64,000 nt of DNA from Actinomadura hallensis. GTDB lineage: Bacteria > Actinomycetota > Actinomycetes > Streptosporangiales > Streptosporangiaceae. The notes under the pieces are model-generated. The model was not told where the DNA came from. It ran no database searches and saw only the letters and a list, made by a program, of their open reading frames with translations. Both the position numbers and the translations under genes were made by a program. How positions within the stretch are numbered: position 1 is the first letter of the stretch; each line of letters starts with the position of its first letter. Shown here piece after piece: positions 25,379 to 38,629 of this stretch. Location of the stretch: contig NZ_VFPO01000001.1 in NCBI RefSeq assembly GCF_006716765.1, forward strand, positions 2,790,001 through 2,854,000, written 5' to 3'.

Positions 25379-26779
25379 ATGTCTTCGACCTCATCGCTAC
25401 GCGTCCGCTTCGCCCCCTCGCCCACCGGCATGTTCCACGTCGGCGGCGCCCGCTCGGCGCTGTTCAACTGGGTGATGGCGAAGCAGTCGGGGGGGACGCT
25501 CGTCCTGCGGATCGAGGACACCGACGCATCCCGCAACAGCCCCGAGTGGACCGAGGGCATCATCCGCGCCCTCGCCTGGCTCGGAATGGACGGCAAGGAG
25601 TACGAGGGCCCCTACTTCCAGTCCGCCAACGCCGAGAAGCACGCCGAGGCCGCCGAGCGGCTCAGAGACGCCGGCCGCGCCTATTACTGCGACTGCAGCC
25701 GCGAGGCGATCGTCGCCCGCACCGGTGACCAGCACAAGGGCTACGACGGGTTCTGCCGCGACCGCGGGCTGGACGCCGGCCCCGGCCGCGCCCTGCGGTT
25801 CCGCACCCCCGACGAGGGACAGACCACCGTCGTGGACCTGCTGCGCGGCAAGCCGGTGTTCGAGAACGCCGTCCTGGAGGACTTCGTCATCGCCCGCGCC
25901 GACGGGTCGGTCACCTTCCTGCTGGCCAACGCGGTCGACGACATCAGCCAGGGCATCACCCACGTGGTGCGCGGCGAGGAGCACCTGTCCAACGCGCCCA
26001 AGCAGCAGCTGCTGTGGGAGGCGCTCGGCGCGGAACCGCCCGTGTGGGCGCACGTCCCCGTCATCGTCAACGAGAAGCGGCAGAAGCTGTCCAAGCGGCG
26101 CGACAAGGTCGCCCTCGAGGACTACCGCGCCGAGGGGTACCTGCCCGAGGCCATGCGCAACTACCTGATGCTGCTCGGCTGGGCGCCGTCCGGCGACCGC
26201 GAGATCGTGCCCTGGGAGGTGATCGTCGAAGAGTTCCGCATCGAGGACGTCAACACCTCGCCCGCGTTCTTCGACGTGAAGAAGCTCCGCGCGATCAACG
26301 GCGAGTACATCCGCGCGCTGCCGGTGGAGAAGTTCGTCGCCGAATGCCTGCCGTTCCTGGAGGAGGCCCCCTTCGACGTCGACGTGTCGGTGTTCGCCCA
26401 GCTGGCGCCGCTGGCGCAGACCCGTGTCGCGGTGCTGTCGGAGATCGTCCAGATGGTCGACTTCGCGTTCCTGGACGAGCCGCCGATCGACGAGCAGTCC
26501 TGGAAGAAGGCCATGAAGGAGCCCGCCGCGGCGATCCTCGCCGGCGCCGAGGCCGCCTACCGGGACGCCCCGTGGAAGGCCGACGAGCTCAAGACCCGCC
26601 TGGAGGCGGTCGGCGCCGAGCACGGGCTCAAGCTCGGCAAGACCCAGGCGCCCGTCCGCGTCGCCGTCACCGGCCGCACCGTCGGGCTGCCGCTGTTCGA
26701 GTCGCTGGAGATCCTCGGCCGGGACCGCACCCTCACCCGCATCGCCGCCGCGCGCGCCCGCCTCGAAGCCGCCTCCTGA
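25379..26779 (+). CDS. gltX: glutamyl-tRNA synthetase (probable second-type GluRS)
   Basis: The 466-residue class I synthetase has the HIGH-like motif [14 protein letters not shown] (11-24) and the KMSKS-like KLSKR (236-240). Zinc-ligand cysteines are C104, C106 and C126 (YYCDC, YDGFC), in the GluRS spacing. It should attach glutamate to tRNA-Glu (and in organisms lacking GlnRS also to tRNA-Gln). The core differs from the housekeeping actinomycete GltX I recall (CPSPTGNPHVG, VRTALFNWAFARHHGG), so it may be an additional paralogue. TACCCT lies exactly 6 nt before the ATG at 25379, with no ribosome site, so the mRNA is probably leaderless. The anticodon-binding C-terminal third is present. Confidence 0.88.
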   Translation: MSSTSSLRVRFAPSPTGMFHVGGARSALFNWVMAKQSGGTLVLRIEDTDASRNSPEWTEGIIRALAWLGMDGKEYEGPYFQSANAEKHAEAAERLRDAGRAYYCDCSREAIVARTGDQHKGYDGFCRDRGLDAGPGRALRFRTPDEGQTTVVDLLRGKPVFENAVLEDFVIARADGSVTFLLANAVDDISQGITHVVRGEEHLSNAPKQQLLWEALGAEPPVWAHVPVIVNEKRQKLSKRRDKVALEDYRAEGYLPEAMRNYLMLLGWAPSGDREIVPWEVIVEEFRIEDVNTSPAFFDVKKLRAINGEYIRALPVEKFVAECLPFLEEAPFDVDVSVFAQLAPLAQTRVAVLSEIVQMVDFAFLDEPPIDEQSWKKAMKEPAAAILAGAEAAYRDAPWKADELKTRLEAVGAEHGLKLGKTQAPVRVAVTGRTVGLPLFESLEILGRDRTLTRIAAARARLEAAS

Positions 26780-26980
26780 CGCGGAGGCGCTCATCGCGGT
26801 GAACGCGGCGCGGTCCGCGCGCGTCCCCTGCGGCGGCGGCATCGGCCGTCTCCGCGGGAGCATCGCGCCGGGACGGGATTCGCGTTCGGCGCGCCGCGCG
26901 GCCCGGGACGGCGAGCGAGGCCGAACCCGCCGGGGCGCGGTCCCTCCGGGGGCCGCGTTCCGGGGGTCGCCCCGGCGGCC

Positions 26981-27634
26981 TCAGGCGCCGGGCGCTTCGC
27001 CGTCCAGGGCCCGGCGCAGGTCGGCGATGCGGCGCTCGAGCTCCTCGACCTCGGCGCGCAGCGAGTCGGGAACGCGCTTGCCGACGATCTCGGCCTGCTC
27101 CTCCACCGCCGCGAGCCGCTCGGCGGCCGCCCCCGGCGCCGGCCGCCGCGGATCCCCGTCCGCCGGGCGGTCCCGCAGCAGCGTCGACTGCTCCCGCAGC
27201 AGCGCGGCCTGCTCGCGCAGCAGCGCCGTCTGCTCGCGGAGCTGCTTGTTCTTGTTGTGCAGCTCCACGAACACCGAAACCTTGGCGCGCAGCACCCACG
27301 GGTCGAACGGCTTGGAGATGAAGTCGACCGCGCCCGCCGCGTAGCCCCGGAACGCGTAGTCGGGGTCGCTGTTCACCGCCGTGAGGAAGATGATCGGCAG
27401 GTCGCGGGTCTTCTTGCGGCGCTTGATGTCGCGCGCCGTCTCGAACCCGTCCATCCCCGGCATGACGACGTCCAGGAGGATCACCGCGTACTCGTCGGTG
27501 AGCAGCGCCTTCAGCGCCTCCTCGCCGGACCGCGCCCGGACCAGGTCCTGATCGAGCGAGCTGAGGATGGCCTCGAGCGCGATCAGGTTCTCCTCGCGGT
27601 CGTCCACGAGCAGGATCTTCGCCTTGTCGTCCAC
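26981..27634 (-). CDS. response regulator with receiver domain and coiled coil
   Basis: The protein (217 residues from GTG 27634, preceded by GGAGAG) has a receiver domain starting DDKAKILLVDDREENLIALE, with LLDVVMPGMDG holding the phospho-accepting Asp, LPIIFLTA and the conserved lysine of ISKPFD. The C-terminal half is a long Leu-heptad/Gln-rich coiled coil (LREQTALLREQAALLREQST) and no DNA-binding domain. It lies 150 nt downstream of the poly-HAMP hybrid kinase in the same direction (27634 vs 27786), so it is likely a partner in the same relay. Output is presumably by protein contact. Confidence 0.85.
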   Translation of the reverse strand: MDDKAKILLVDDREENLIALEAILSSLDQDLVRARSGEEALKALLTDEYAVILLDVVMPGMDGFETARDIKRRKKTRDLPIIFLTAVNSDPDYAFRGYAAGAVDFISKPFDPWVLRAKVSVFVELHNKNKQLREQTALLREQAALLREQSTLLRDRPADGDPRRPAPGAAAERLAAVEEQAEIVGKRVPDSLRAEVEELERRIADLRRALDGEAPGA

Positions 27635-27785
27635 GCGCGTCTCTCCGATCCGGTCCCCGTGATCGCCGCCGGCCACGGGGCCCACGGCGATCTTGCCGAA
27701 CACGCCTCATCCCGTGCGGCCCGCGCCGGGCGACGGCCGCGGGCCGGGCGGGGGCCTGAGGCGTTCACCGCCGGCACTCCTCTCC

Positions 27786-32045
<4,260 letters not shown>

Positions 32046-32356
32046 CCTCCTGGCCCGCGATTGTCGGGTATCCGGATCCCGGGTCGCCAGATGGCGCGGA
32101 CTCCTTCTCTGGGGCCTCCTGGCCGCACGAGTACTCTACGTCTCCGCACGAGGAACGGACGTCCTCCGCGCGGGCGAGGTGAACGGAAGGCAATGACCGC
32201 GCATCCTCGCCTGTAGCCTTCGTGTTACGGTCGGTCGTGTTGTGGCGGGCCGCAATCCCCAGGCCGGAGTCCCCCCGGGCCGGTTCCCCAGGCCGGGCGC
32301 AGGGCTCCGCCTCCGGTTCACCGACGCGTGGCCGGGCGGCCTCCCGGTCTGTCACG

Positions 32357-34624
32357 ATGGCCAGGCCCGTAGTGACGCTTTCGAACGAGGGACGGCAGTT
32401 GGATCGGCAGACGGCGTCGGCCACCTTCCCGTCCGCCGCCCCGGCGGTGGCGGACGCGCGCCGGTTCGTCCGGAAGGTGCTGGCCGACTGGGGCATGGAC
32501 GAGGTCGCCGACGACGCCGTCCTCGCCACCAGCGAACTCGCCACCAACGCCGTCGCCTACGCCGGCACGTCCTTCGAGGTCACCTGCCGGCTGGAGGCCG
32601 GGGAGATCAAGATCGAGGTCCGCGACCGGCACCCCACCCGGGGCATCGACATGCCGGGCGTCACCGCCACCAGCGGGCGCGGCCTGCCGTCGCTCGCCCG
32701 GCTCGCGGCGTCCTGGGGCGTCTCCTACGACCGCCGCTCCAAGGGCGTCTGGTTCCGGCTGCCCCGGCCGGGCGCCGACGACTCCGCGGCCTCCGGCTCC
32801 CTCACCGGGGAGGCCCCCGCCCTCGCCGGCGGCCGGGCCGGACGCGAGCGCGCCGGCCGCACCGGCCCGGACGAGACGGCCGGTGAGGCGGGGGAGGGCG
32901 GCGGCCAGACCCGGGGAAGGCTCAGCGGCGGCGTCGGCGACGTTCCCGTCGCCGGCGACCGGCTCCTGCGATCCCCCACGGCCGTCGAGTCCATGGAGGA
33001 CGGCGTCGCCGGCGTCCGCGAACTCCTCGGCGCCGATGGCGCGGCCGTCCTGCTGACCGAACGCGACGGCCGCCTCATCATGGGGGCGTCCGCCGGGACC
33101 GCCACCGACGTGTCCCTCGGGGAGCTGTCGGTGGCCGGGCTCGGCCCCGCCGCCCGCGCCGGCTCGGCCTGGGTGGCCAGTGACGCGTCCGACCCGACCG
33201 CTGCGGCCCTGCAGGCGCGCTCGCTGGCCGCCGCGCCGCTGGAGTCCCAGGGACGCCTCACCGGCCTGCTCGTGGCAGTCTCGTCGGTCCCCGGGCGGTT
33301 CGGCGAGGCCGACGGGGTCCGGCTCGGCCGCCTCGCCGACGAGATGTCGCTGTCCCTGGAGAAGGCCAGGGTGGGGGAGCTGGAGCGGTCCTGGCGCGGC
33401 TGGCTCAGCTTCGTCGCCGAGGCCAGCGACCTGCTCGCCGGCACCCTCGACCAGGAGCGCACGATGGCGCTGGTCGCCCAGCTCGTCGTCCCCCGCCTGG
33501 CCACCTGGTGCGCCGTCTACAACGCCGCCGAGTCCGGGCCCGACCGGCTCGCCTACGTGTGGCACGCCGACGAGACCCGCGCCGACGGGCTCCGCGAGCT
33601 GCTGGAGCACGCCGGAGCGGCCCCGCCGATGGACTCGCCCGGCCCCTGGAACGGGCTGGCCACCGCCCCCGCGGAGGTCCGGGCCGCCGCCGGCGACACC
33701 GCCACCGACCAGGTCTACGCGTTCCCGCTGATCGCCCGCGGCCGGCGCATCGGCACCATCGTCATCGGCCGCCCCGCCGGCGACCGCTTCCCCCGCAGCG
33801 CCATCGAGCTGGCCGAGGAGCTCAGCCGCCGCGCCGCCCTCGCCGTCGACAACGCGCGGCTGTTCTCCGCCCAGACCGCGATGAGCAGCGCCCTCCAGCG
33901 CAGCCTCCTGCCGCCCGGCATCCCCGAGATCCCCGGGCTGGAGGTCGCGGTCGTGTACGAGCCCGCGGGCGAGGGCAGCGAGGTCGGCGGCGACTTCTAC
34001 GACGTCTTCGAGAGCGGGCGGCGCCCCGGCGGCGGGCCCGCGACCGCCTGGCGCTTCGCCATCGGCGACGTGTGCGGCACCGGGCCCGAGGCCGCCGCCG
34101 TCACCGGGCTCGCCCGGCACGCGCTGCGCATCCTCGCCGCCGAGGACCTGTCCGTCCCCGCCGTCCTCACCCGCCTCAACCGGCTGATCCTGGGGGAGGG
34201 TGAGCGCGGGAGGCTGCTCACCCTGCTGCACGGCGAGATCGCCGCGCGGCGCCGCAGCGACGGGGTGACGATCAAGCTGACGAGCGCGGGGCACCCCCCG
34301 CCGCTCCTGCTGTCCCCGGACGGCTCGGTGCGCGAGGCCGCCGCGCCGCAGCCGCTGCTCGGCGTGTTCGACGGCGTGGAGTTCCACACCGACACGGTCC
34401 GGCTGCGCCGCGGCGAGGTGCTCCTCTGCGTCACCGACGGCGTCACCGAGCGGCGGTCGGGCAACCGGCTGCTCGGCGACGGCCACGGACTGGAGAACCT
34501 GCTGTCCGACTGCGCGGGGCTCAGCGCGGGCGCCGTCGCGGCCCGCATCCAGCGCGCCGTCCGGGACTTCGGCCCTGAGCCGTCGAACGACGACATTGCC
34601 CTCATCGTTCTGCGGGCGTCATGA
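32357..34624 (+). CDS. SpoIIE-type PP2C phosphatase with ATPase and GAF domains
   Basis: The 755-residue protein has an N-terminal HATPase_c_2 anti-sigma-like domain (residues ~25-130: ATSELATNAVAYAG, EVRDRHPTRG, GRGLPSLARLAASW). A low-complexity linker follows, then two GAF-type sensor segments (~200-350 and ~355-500), and a C-terminal PPM/SpoIIE phosphatase (~510-755: SALQRSLLPPGIPEIPGLEV, GGDFYDVF, DGVTERR). It should dephosphorylate a STAS anti-anti-sigma partner. The start at 32357 lacks a clear ribosome site; in-frame GTGs at 32222 and 32237 (the latter 5 nt after TACGGT) are alternatives. It is followed by the STAS gene and is divergent from the poly-HAMP kinase. Confidence 0.85.
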   Translation: MARPVVTLSNEGRQLDRQTASATFPSAAPAVADARRFVRKVLADWGMDEVADDAVLATSELATNAVAYAGTSFEVTCRLEAGEIKIEVRDRHPTRGIDMPGVTATSGRGLPSLARLAASWGVSYDRRSKGVWFRLPRPGADDSAASGSLTGEAPALAGGRAGRERAGRTGPDETAGEAGEGGGQTRGRLSGGVGDVPVAGDRLLRSPTAVESMEDGVAGVRELLGADGAAVLLTERDGRLIMGASAGTATDVSLGELSVAGLGPAARAGSAWVASDASDPTAAALQARSLAAAPLESQGRLTGLLVAVSSVPGRFGEADGVRLGRLADEMSLSLEKARVGELERSWRGWLSFVAEASDLLAGTLDQERTMALVAQLVVPRLATWCAVYNAAESGPDRLAYVWHADETRADGLRELLEHAGAAPPMDSPGPWNGLATAPAEVRAAAGDTATDQVYAFPLIARGRRIGTIVIGRPAGDRFPRSAIELAEELSRRAALAVDNARLFSAQTAMSSALQRSLLPPGIPEIPGLEVAVVYEPAGEGSEVGGDFYDVFESGRRPGGGPATAWRFAIGDVCGTGPEAAAVTGLARHALRILAAEDLSVPAVLTRLNRLILGEGERGRLLTLLHGEIAARRRSDGVTIKLTSAGHPPPLLLSPDGSVREAAAPQPLLGVFDGVEFHTDTVRLRRGEVLLCVTDGVTERRSGNRLLGDGHGLENLLSDCAGLSAGAVAARIQRAVRDFGPEPSNDDIALIVLRAS

Positions 34625-34655
34625 TGGAGACCAACAATCGGTAAGGTGGGGTGGC

Positions 34656-34991
34656 GTGGGGCTTGCCTTGCACACGACACGACAGGGAGGCCGCGCGACG
34701 ATCGCCGCGCGCGGCTCCATCGACCTGCACTCCTCCGACGAGCTGCGGTCCCGGTTGACCGAGCTCGTGGACGCGGGTGAGCGCACGGTCGTCGTCGACC
34801 TCGCGGCGGTCGACTTCTGCGACTCCTCCGGTCTCAACGTCCTCGTCCGGGCGTACAAGCACGCCCGCGCACAGAACGCCACGCTCACCGTGACCGGCGC
34901 CTACGGCCGGGTAGAGAACGTGCTGAAGACCACCGGCCTCGACCGCTTCCTGATCGAGGGATCCGAGGAGGCACCGGCCGATGGGCGGTGA
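34656..34991 (+). CDS. STAS-domain anti-sigma factor antagonist
   Basis: The 111-residue SpoIIAA/RsbV-like protein has STAS signatures: ATIAARGSIDLHSSDELRSR at the start and DFCDSSGLNVLVRAYKHARA with the phosphorylatable Ser in DSSGL. GTG at 34656 follows AAGGTGGGG. When unphosphorylated such proteins bind the anti-sigma ATPase and free the sigma factor. The SpoIIE-type phosphatase upstream (31 nt) and the ATPase downstream make a complete partner-switching cassette. Which sigma factor it frees is unknown. Confidence 0.88.
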   Translation: MGLALHTTRQGGRATIAARGSIDLHSSDELRSRLTELVDAGERTVVVDLAAVDFCDSSGLNVLVRAYKHARAQNATLTVTGAYGRVENVLKTTGLDRFLIEGSEEAPADGR

Positions 34992-35023
34992 GGAGAGGCG
35001 ATGAAGAACGGCGAGCGGGCGGA

Positions 35024-35404
35024 GTGACCGACCCGATGACCGAGACCACACTGCGCGCCGCGCCGCAGACCGAAGCGGTGGAGTACGCGCGGCGGCTCGC
35101 CGCCCGCACCATGCGCACGTGGGCGCTGATGGAGCGTGAGGAACTCGTCACCGCCATCGTCGCCGAACTGGTCGCCAACGCCGTCCGGCACGCGGGCACG
35201 GCGCTGGAGCTGCGCCTGCTGCGCAGCGACGGCCGCGTCCGCGTCGAGGTCCGCGACCGGGCCTCCCAGTTGCCGAGGCTGACCGTCCCCGGGCCGCTGG
35301 ACGAGTCGCACCGCGGCCTGTTCATCGTCGACCGCTTCGCGAACTCCTGGGGCGCCGACCCCGTGACCGGCGGCAAGGTCGTCTGGGCCGAAGTGGACAT
35401 CTGA
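35024..35404 (+). CDS. anti-sigma-type ATPase/kinase (HATPase_c_2)
   Basis: The protein has 126 residues from GTG 35024; an in-frame GTG at 34988 overlaps the STAS stop and would give 138. It has the GHKL ATPase N box (VAELVANAVRHAG), the G1 region (VEVRDRA) and the G2 lid (RGLFIVDRFANSWG). RsbW-like proteins phosphorylate the STAS partner and hold sigma factors. Gene order phosphatase-antagonist-ATPase is the classic RsbU/RsbV/RsbW order. The aroG gene follows on the other strand beyond a bidirectional terminator, so the cassette ends here. Confidence 0.82.
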   Translation: MTDPMTETTLRAAPQTEAVEYARRLAARTMRTWALMEREELVTAIVAELVANAVRHAGTALELRLLRSDGRVRVEVRDRASQLPRLTVPGPLDESHRGLFIVDRFANSWGADPVTGGKVVWAEVDI

Positions 35405-35425
35405 CCGGCTCCGGCCCGTGCAGAC

Positions 35426-35453
35426 GGAGGCGGCCCCGCGAAGGGCCGCCTCC
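35426..35453. terminator. bidirectional hairpin between convergent genes
   Basis: GGAGGCGGCCC at 35426-35436 pairs perfectly (11 bp) with GGGCCGCCTCC at 35443-35453 around CGCGAA. A short T run (CTTTC) follows on the plus strand. It lies between the ATPase stop and the DAHP synthase stop. Confidence 0.75.
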
Positions 35454-35460
35454 GGTGCTT

Positions 35461-36807
35461 TCAGGCGGACTTGCGGTACAGCTCGGCGACCATGAACGCC
35501 AGGTCCAGCGACTGGCCGCGGTTGAGCCGCGGGTCGCACGCCGTCTCGTACCGCTGGTGCAGGTCGGTCTCGGCGAGCCCGTGGGCGCCGCCGACGCACT
35601 CGGTGACGTCGTCGCCGGTGAACTCGATGTGGATGCCGCCGGGGTGCGTCCCGAGCGCCCGGTGGACCTCGAAGAACCCCGCCACCTCGTCGAGGACGTC
35701 GTCCAGCCGCCGGGTCTTGTGCCCGCTGGGCGCCTCGAAGGTGTTGCCGTGCATCGGGTCGCAGATCCACGCGACGGGCGCGCCGCTCTGCCGCACCTTC
35801 TCGATCAGCGGGGGCAGCGCGTCCCGGATGCGGCCGGCGCCCATCCGGGTGATGAAGGACAACCGGCCCTCCTCACCGTCGGGGTTCAGCCGGTCGATCA
35901 GCGCGAGGGCGTCGTCGGGTGTCGTAGTGGGGCCGAGCTTCACCCCGATCGGGTTGCGGATGTGCCGCAGGAACTCCACGTGGGCCCCGTCCAGCTGGCG
36001 GGTGCGCTCACCGATCCACAGGAAGTGCGCCGAAACGTCGTACGGCAGGCCGCTGAGATGGTCGATGCGGGTCAGGGCGCGCTCGTACTCCAGCAGCAGC
36101 GCCTCGTGGCTGGAGTAGAACTCCACCCCGTGGAACTCGTCGGGGTTCGCGCCGCACGCCTTCATGAACGTCAGCGCCCGGTCGATCTCGCCGGCGAGCT
36201 GCTCGTAGCGGCGGCCCGCCGGGCTGTGCGCCACGAAGTCCTGGTTCCAGGCGTGCACCTGCCGGAGGTCGGCGTACCCGCCCTTGGTGAACGCCCGGCA
36301 CAGGTTCAGCGTCACCGCGGAGCAGTGGTACGCCTTCAGCAGCCGCTTCGGGTCGCTGCGGCGCGACTCGGCGTCGAAACCGAACCCGTTGACCGCGTCC
36401 CCCCGGTACGCGGGAAGCTCCACGCCCCCGCGGACCTCGACGGGCTTGGAACGGGGCTTGGCGAACTGGCCGGCCATCCGCCCGATCTTCACGACCGGGA
36501 CGCTGGCGGCGTAGGTGAGCACCACCGCCATCTGCAGCAGCGTCTTCAGCTTGTTCTTCACCGCGTCCGCGTTCGACCCGTCGAACGTCTCGGCGCAGTC
36601 GCCGCCCTGAAGGACGAACGCGTCGCCGCGCACGACGTCCGCGAGCCGGTCCTTCAGCTGGTCGCACTCGCCGGCGAACACGAGCGGCGGCTGCGCGGCG
36701 AGTTCGGCGGTGACCGCCCGGACCTCGTCCGGGTCGTCCCACTCGGGCTGCTGCAGGGCGGGGAGTGAGCGCCAGGCGTCGAGATCCCCGATGGCGGAGG
36801 TAGTCAC
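35461..36807 (-). CDS. class II 3-deoxy-7-phosphoheptulonate (DAHP) synthase
   Basis: The 448-residue class II (plant-type) DAHP synthase joins phosphoenolpyruvate and erythrose 4-phosphate at the entry of the shikimate pathway. Its signatures include LVFAGECDQLKDRL, LQGGDCAETF (metal-binding Cys), GRMAGQFAKPRS, PIGVKLGPTTTPDDAL, AWICDPMHGNTFEAPSGHKT (metal His) and PGGIHIEFTGDDVTECVGG. Length is that of the actinomycete AroG. The start is GTG at 36807, 7 nt after TAACCT with no ribosome site, so translation is probably leaderless. It is not part of a visible aromatic operon. Feedback control cannot be read from the sequence. Confidence 0.94.
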   Translation of the reverse strand: MTTSAIGDLDAWRSLPALQQPEWDDPDEVRAVTAELAAQPPLVFAGECDQLKDRLADVVRGDAFVLQGGDCAETFDGSNADAVKNKLKTLLQMAVVLTYAASVPVVKIGRMAGQFAKPRSKPVEVRGGVELPAYRGDAVNGFGFDAESRRSDPKRLLKAYHCSAVTLNLCRAFTKGGYADLRQVHAWNQDFVAHSPAGRRYEQLAGEIDRALTFMKACGANPDEFHGVEFYSSHEALLLEYERALTRIDHLSGLPYDVSAHFLWIGERTRQLDGAHVEFLRHIRNPIGVKLGPTTTPDDALALIDRLNPDGEEGRLSFITRMGAGRIRDALPPLIEKVRQSGAPVAWICDPMHGNTFEAPSGHKTRRLDDVLDEVAGFFEVHRALGTHPGGIHIEFTGDDVTECVGGAHGLAETDLHQRYETACDPRLNRGQSLDLAFMVAELYRKSA

Positions 36808-36900
36808 GCGGAAAAGGTTATGGCACGCGGGGACCTCTCATGGGACGCGCCCACCCGGAAGAGGAGCGGTCCTCCGGTCGGAGGCGCCCTTCGAATACGA

Positions 36901-36932
36901 AACGGGCGACCCCGATTCCGGGGCCGCCCGTT
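36901..36932 (-). terminator. hairpin behind the sigma factor gene
   Basis: AACGGGCG-A-CCCC pairs with GGGG-C-CGCCCGTT across GATTCC, with one A/C mismatch. It lies just after the end of the minus-strand sigma gene at 36969. Confidence 0.6.
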
Positions 36933-36968
36933 CGAGGATCGCGGAGCGGCGGGGCTGCGGCCGGGCGC

Positions 36969-37991
36969 TCAGGCCGCCCGGCTTGCGGCGGCGGCGCGGA
37001 CCGGCTCCCGCGCGGGAGCCGTACCGCCCGCGGTCCTGCCCGCCAGGGAGGGGCGGGCGGCCTGGTCCGGCTCGTTCGCCAGCTGCCGCAGCCGCCGCAG
37101 CGACCGGTCGGTGATCTGCCTGACCCGGTTGTGACTCAGGCCGTACCGGGCGCCGATCTGCGCGTACGACATCGGCTGGCCGCTCTCCATGCCGAACCGC
37201 GCCCGCAGGATCGCGGACTCGCGCTCCGGCAGCCGGTCCAGCAGCCGTCCGAGGCCCTCGATGTCGTCCAGGGCGAGGATCTCGGCCTCCGGCGTCACGG
37301 CGTCCGGGTCCTCCAGCAGGTCGCCCATCGGGGTCTCGCCCGCGTCGTCGACGGTCGCGTCCAGGCTCGCCGGGTCGCGCCGCCAGCGGAGCAGCTCCTC
37401 CACATGGTCGACCTCGGCGCCGAGCGTCTGCGCCAGCTCCTCGCGGGTCGGTTCCCTGCCGAGTTCACGGCCGAGCTGGCGTTCCGCGCGCCGCAGCCGG
37501 GAAAGCTCCTCCTCCACGTGGACGGGCAGCCGGATCGTGCGGGCGGTGTGGCTGAGCCCGCGGCCGATCGCCTGCCGGATCCACCATGTCGCATATGTCG
37601 AGAACTTGAAGCCGCGGCGGTAGTCGAATTTCTCCACCGCCCGCATTAGCCCGAGGTTCCCTTCCTGAATGAGGTCGATGAGGGGCAACGAGTCCGTCGG
37701 GTACTTCCGGGCGATCGAAACCACGAGGCGCAGATTGGCCTCGACGAAGCGCTGCTTGGCACGCAGCCCTGCCTCGGTCAGCTCCTCGAGCTCCTCGCGG
37801 GTGACGCCCTCGGGCACCCTCCCCTCGGCGAGAAGCTGTTCGGCGTACAGGCCCCCTTCGATCGCCTTGGCCAGATCGACCTCCTCCTGCGCGTCGAGCA
37901 GGGGAGTGCGGCCGATCCGGTCGAGGTACGCCCCGACCAGATCCTTGTCGGTGACGTCGACCCTGTCGCCCTTGGTACGGGTTGCAGCCAT
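36969..37991 (-). CDS. RNA polymerase sigma factor, group 2 (HrdB-related)
   Basis: The 340-residue sigma-70 factor has region 1.2 (VTDKDLVGAYLDRIGRTPLL), region 2 (ANLRLVVSIARKYP, DLIQEGNLGLMRAVEKFDYR, FSTYATWWIRQAI), region 3 (IRLPVHVEEELSRLRRAERQ) and region 4 (MSYAQIGARYGLSHNRVRQI). The long acidic region 1.1 of HrdB is missing, so it is a group 2 factor like HrdA/C/D or mycobacterial SigB. The ATG at 37991 follows AGAAGG; the longer frame to 38030 is less likely. It is divergent from the thioredoxin gene, in line with stress-related control. A partner-switching target role is only a suggestion. Confidence 0.9.
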   Translation of the reverse strand: MAATRTKGDRVDVTDKDLVGAYLDRIGRTPLLDAQEEVDLAKAIEGGLYAEQLLAEGRVPEGVTREELEELTEAGLRAKQRFVEANLRLVVSIARKYPTDSLPLIDLIQEGNLGLMRAVEKFDYRRGFKFSTYATWWIRQAIGRGLSHTARTIRLPVHVEEELSRLRRAERQLGRELGREPTREELAQTLGAEVDHVEELLRWRRDPASLDATVDDAGETPMGDLLEDPDAVTPEAEILALDDIEGLGRLLDRLPERESAILRARFGMESGQPMSYAQIGARYGLSHNRVRQITDRSLRRLRQLANEPDQAARPSLAGRTAGGTAPAREPVRAAAASRAA

Positions 37992-38122
37992 CCTGACCCT
38001 TCTCCGGTGCGATCTCCCTACGGGGGACAACGCTAATTACCGCTCTGTGATTCCCGGGTGGGGAATACTGCGAGGCTGTCAGCCGCTCTACGACCTGATA
38101 CCCGTACTGAGGAGAAACCGAC

Positions 38123-38476
38123 ATGGCGACCGTCACACTCACTGCTGAGAACTTCGACCAGGTCGCTCAGGCCGACGGCATCGTGCTGGTCGACTTCTGG
38201 GCGGAGTGGTGCGGTCCGTGCAAGCGATTCGCCCCCGTGTTCGAGAGGTCGGCGAACAAGCACCAGGACATCGTCTTCGGCAAGGTCGACACCGACGCCG
38301 AACCGGAGCTGTCGCAGCGGTTCGGGATCAGGTCCATCCCGACGCTCATGGCGATCCGCGACGGGATGATCGTGTTCGCCGAGCCCGGCGCCCTGCCGGA
38401 GTCGGTGCTGGAGAACGTGATCGAGCAGGTGCGCGGCCTCGACATGGACGACGTCCGCCGCCGCGCCGAATCCTGA
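38123..38476 (+). CDS. trxA: thioredoxin
   Basis: The 117-residue protein has the active site WCGPCK (W29-C30-G-P-C33-K34) and the cis-Pro of IRSIPTL near 75. It reduces protein disulfides in the cytoplasm, itself recycled by thioredoxin reductase. GAGGAG lies upstream of the ATG. It is divergent from the sigma factor gene, and the ~130-bp region between them holds both promoters. No reductase gene is adjacent. It may be one of several thioredoxins. Confidence 0.92.
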   Translation: MATVTLTAENFDQVAQADGIVLVDFWAEWCGPCKRFAPVFERSANKHQDIVFGKVDTDAEPELSQRFGIRSIPTLMAIRDGMIVFAEPGALPESVLENVIEQVRGLDMDDVRRRAES

Positions 38477-38629
38477 TACCGCGGGGGCGCCGACGCGCCT
38501 CAGGTGTCGCTCGAGCGGCTCGTCGACCGAGGCGGGCGGCGTCGAGGGTGACGCTCGGCGGGCGTGCCGCTGACGCGGCGGCGGCGCGCCGGCAAAGAAG
38601 CGGACGCTGCCGTCCGCTCCGTGACGCGC

